DNA of 41,484 nt from positions 1 through 41,484 of the forward strand of contig DIXP01000095.1 in assembly GCA_002436065.1 (NCBI GenBank). Direction: 5' to 3'. Below, one piece after another: positions 39,290 through 41,484 of this stretch. The DNA comes from Chloroflexi bacterium UBA6077. GTDB taxonomy: Bacteria; Chloroflexota; UBA6077. The notes beneath the pieces were generated by a model, which searched no databases, was not told where the DNA came from, and saw only the letters and a program-made list of their open reading frames with translations. The translations under genes were made by a program, and so were the position numbers. The first letter of the stretch is position 1, and each line of letters begins with the position of its first letter.

Positions 39290-41105
39290 GAGGAACACGA
39301 AGTCATCTCGGAAGCATCGGTCCCTTAGTCCAGAGCAACTCCGTGAACGAACCCGCCTTCGTGAGCAGAAAGCCTACGAAAAGCGGATCCGTTCGCTCTT
39401 TGAACGGGTTGGCTTTCTCCGCGTCAAGACTGAAGGCGAACAGTTCACATTTCTCGGCAGGACTGGCGAGCTTGACGATATCTTCGTGTACGAGAATGTT
39501 GTCACTGTCGTGGAATACTACACTGGGAAACCAGACACGTCCCATCTTCTACGTAAGAAACCGCTTTACGACAACATCTCATCACATCCAGCGGACTTCA
39601 TTCAAATGGCGCGTCTACGGTTTCCAGGCTTTCCACCCGCTCTGAAGCCGGTCTATACCGACGACAATCTCATGATAAGAATAATCTACGCCACTAAGGA
39701 GGATCCCGCTACCGAACTACAGGATGCCTGCCCACAGGTGACACTAATGTACGGAGTTGTTGAGCGCTATTTTCTTGCTCTCGTTAAGACAATCGAAAAA
39801 TCTGCTCGAAACGAACTCCTCAAATTTCTCAAGCTCGAGTATAGAGATGTCGGCGATGCCTGCCTGACGAGTGGGCAAGACAATACCACCTATACCGGAT
39901 TTCTGCTGCCAGAAGGACAGAGCAGCTATCCCCAGGGCTACAAGATAGTCTCATTCTACGCTGACCCAGAACGGCTCATTGAGAAGTGCTACGTTCTCAG
40001 GCGTGACGGATGGCGAGGAGACCTTCATCTGTACCAAAGGATCCTCGCCCCCGAGAAAGTACGGAAGATGCGCACGTATTTGTCGCATGAGAAGCGAGTA
40101 TACGTCAACAATATTATCGCCACACTACCGTCTAGCACTCAGATCAATGATGCCGCAGTCCTTGGCCGCAATATTCCAGAAGCAGATCTTGGGCGGGCTA
40201 AGCCCGTCTCCATTCAAATACCCGCTGAGTACGACTCAATTTGCATCGTAGATGGGCAGCATCGGGTCTTTTGTTACCATGAGGGCACTGATAAGGCTGA
40301 AGATGTGATTAGACATCTAAGGAAGCGACAGACGTTGCTGGTCACGGGCATAGTCTATCCTGAGTCTGTGCCTGAAGACGGAAGACGTCAGTTCGAAGCG
40401 AGACTGTTTCTGGAAATCAACAATAACCAGACGCGTGTCAAGTCAGCGCTGACTCAGGAGATTGCACTCCTTCTGAATCCCTACTCTCCTATTTCGCTCG
40501 CGAAGCGGGTCGTCAAGGAGCTCGCGAAGAGGGGGCCCTACAAGGGTTTGCTCCAGACGGGGTTCTTCGATTCGCCATACAAGATTAAGACCACCTCAAT
40601 CGTGAGTTATGGGTTGAGGCCGCTCGTCAAGTTGGACGGAAGGGATAGCCTCTATTCCGTGTGGAACCGAAAAGCGATGATACACGATGGCCGTGGAGAG
40701 ATAAGCCACGCCGAAGCCGAAAGGTATGTGGCGTTTTGTGTGGAGAAGATCAACGACTTCATGCTTGCAGCCAAGCTGGCACACGCGGAGGCGTGGAACT
40801 TAGGCCCAAGTGCGAAATCGCGCTCCCCACTAATGAAACCTACTGTCATAAATGGGCTAATTGTATGTCTTCGGAGAATCATCGCCGCAGGCCTTCCACT
40901 TGACAGCGACTTCCACAAAGGTAAGCTCATCGGGCTTTCGACCTTTGGGTTTGATGGCTACAAGTCAAGCCAATGGCAGCGACTTGGGAGCGAGTTGTTC
41001 AGGACCTATTACGGAGGTGGTGGGGGATCGTTCGATGGAAGCCAAGAGGATGATTCCGCTGCGGCTGAGAAATTGATGGCGGGTGTGCGCGCTTCGGCAC
41101 GATAG
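39270..41105 (+). CDS. DGQHR-domain protein with N-terminal restriction-endonuclease-like region
   Basis: 611 residues from the ATG at 39270 (a TTG lies one codon earlier). The DGQHR domain, known from DndB of DNA phosphorothioation systems and relatives, spans roughly residues 260-460: YVNNIIATLPSS, CIVDGQHRVFCYHEG (near 325-339) and FLEINNNQTRVKSAL. Residues 35-145 (FERVGFLRVKTEGEQFTFLG, GELDDIFVYENVVTVVEYYTGK) have the strand pattern and acidic residues (Glu67, Asp69, Asp70, Glu82) of a PD-(D/E)xK nuclease fold, although the final Lys is not at its usual place. It overlaps the methyltransferase gene. Likely role: DNA modification or restriction; catalytic activity unproven. Confidence 0.85.
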   Translation: MSSPTTKRNTKSSRKHRSLSPEQLRERTRLREQKAYEKRIRSLFERVGFLRVKTEGEQFTFLGRTGELDDIFVYENVVTVVEYYTGKPDTSHLLRKKPLYDNISSHPADFIQMARLRFPGFPPALKPVYTDDNLMIRIIYATKEDPATELQDACPQVTLMYGVVERYFLALVKTIEKSARNELLKFLKLEYRDVGDACLTSGQDNTTYTGFLLPEGQSSYPQGYKIVSFYADPERLIEKCYVLRRDGWRGDLHLYQRILAPEKVRKMRTYLSHEKRVYVNNIIATLPSSTQINDAAVLGRNIPEADLGRAKPVSIQIPAEYDSICIVDGQHRVFCYHEGTDKAEDVIRHLRKRQTLLVTGIVYPESVPEDGRRQFEARLFLEINNNQTRVKSALTQEIALLLNPYSPISLAKRVVKELAKRGPYKGLLQTGFFDSPYKIKTTSIVSYGLRPLVKLDGRDSLYSVWNRKAMIHDGRGEISHAEAERYVAFCVEKINDFMLAAKLAHAEAWNLGPSAKSRSPLMKPTVINGLIVCLRRIIAAGLPLDSDFHKGKLIGLSTFGFDGYKSSQWQRLGSELFRTYYGGGGGSFDGSQEDDSAAAEKLMAGVRASAR

Positions 41106-41484
41106 TGCTACACTGCGGGGCCCCCCATATTGCTGACGGTCCACAACACGCAGTAGGCATAAGTGCCTGATAGACCTTCAAGAGCAAGGTCGCACTTTTG
41201 GATCACGGGCAGGACGGTTCAGCCTTCGAAGAAGAGCCGTGATCTCTGGCCAGCGAGCGGAAGAATCCGTCCGAGAGGCGACCAAGACTGGTGCCGTGCG
41301 AGGCTGGAAGGCAGCTGCTGCTAGCTCCATCCACCCCGCATCCAGTTACTCGTGGAGCTGCGTGCTTATCGCGCGTGTCAGGTGGCAACTGTGAACACCA
41401 GTTCACTCGCTCGAAATGAGGGGCAGACCATCATGCCACTGCAATTCATGCCACTGCAATGACTCGGCTGCAAAGAGTGTTGAT
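41106..41484. other. Non-coding window end with a 15-bp tandem duplication
   Basis: No gene is visible after the DGQHR stop. TCATGCCACTGCAAT is repeated exactly twice in tandem at 41431-41445 and 41446-41460. The short GGGGCCCCCC after the stop lacks a T-run and is not a convincing terminator. Confidence 0.5.

Noticed and set aside
41203..41406. 67-codon minus-strand open frame near the window end
   Set aside because: No domain, no ribosome site and Ser/Pro-rich composition; treated as non-coding.

Overview
The window is GC-rich bacterial chromosome with closely packed, often overlapping genes, many GTG/TTG starts, and short palindromic repeats between operons. The gene mix (UPF0182 membrane protein, LysM-NlpC/P60 hydrolase, SAM cycle with MtnP/MtnA, Memo-family protein, DsrE-type proteins, PspC protein) and the repeats suggest a Chloroflexota-like bacterium. 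That placement is inference: there is no rRNA or other phylogenetic marker here.

Layout. 1-1.6 kb: site-2-protease-like metalloprotease with CBS domains. 1.7-4.9 kb (minus): orphan SWIM zinc-finger protein, phosphoglucomutase/phosphomannomutase and a nucleotide-sugar epimerase/reductase. 5.0-11.0 kb (minus): a SAM-cycle operon, mtnA-mtnP-pfkB kinase-ahcY-metK, preceded by a clear promoter, a SAM-I riboswitch and an intrinsic terminator. 11.0-16.0 kb (minus): a LysM/NlpC-P60 cell-wall hydrolase behind a leader of about 310 nt, and a large UPF0182 membrane protein. 16.1-18.3 kb (minus): iron-dependent alcohol dehydrogenase and a glycyl-radical-enzyme activase. 18.4-21.7 kb (plus): copper module csoR-copA-copZ. 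21.9-25.3 kb: atypical response regulator, DsrE/F/H-like trio, a tandem pair of hemerythrin-like proteins (one degenerate, one with a His-to-Cys ligand change) and a PspC membrane protein. 25.4-32.3 kb: MFS transporter, methyltransferase, cytochrome c, ferredoxin, Memo-like protein, class III CoA-transferase, RdgB and a zinc-ribbon protein. 32.4-35.7 kb (plus): exopolysaccharide module of two family-2 glycosyltransferases and a WcaJ-type phosphoglycosyltransferase, with a strong promoter and an apparent CTG start.

From about 35.9 kb the character changes to an accessory island, visibly more A/T-rich in its right half. It holds a frameshifted Abi/HEPN gene, a small excisionase-like HTH gene interrupted near its 5' end by an in-frame TAG, about 1 kb of non-coding DNA with a 295-bp MITE-like element, and a two-gene operon. 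That operon pairs a beta-class amino-methyltransferase carrying an unrecognised C-terminal extension with a DGQHR-domain protein whose N-terminus looks like a nuclease fold. It is the best candidate in the window for an undescribed DNA-modification or anti-phage system.

Non-coding structure is rich: two 133-bp elements with 25-bp terminal inverted repeats (between genes at 1.5 kb and 18.9 kb), a related 113-bp element at 4.9 kb, shorter relatives at 9.6 and 31.9 kb, several strong hairpin terminators, and a probable CsoR operator.
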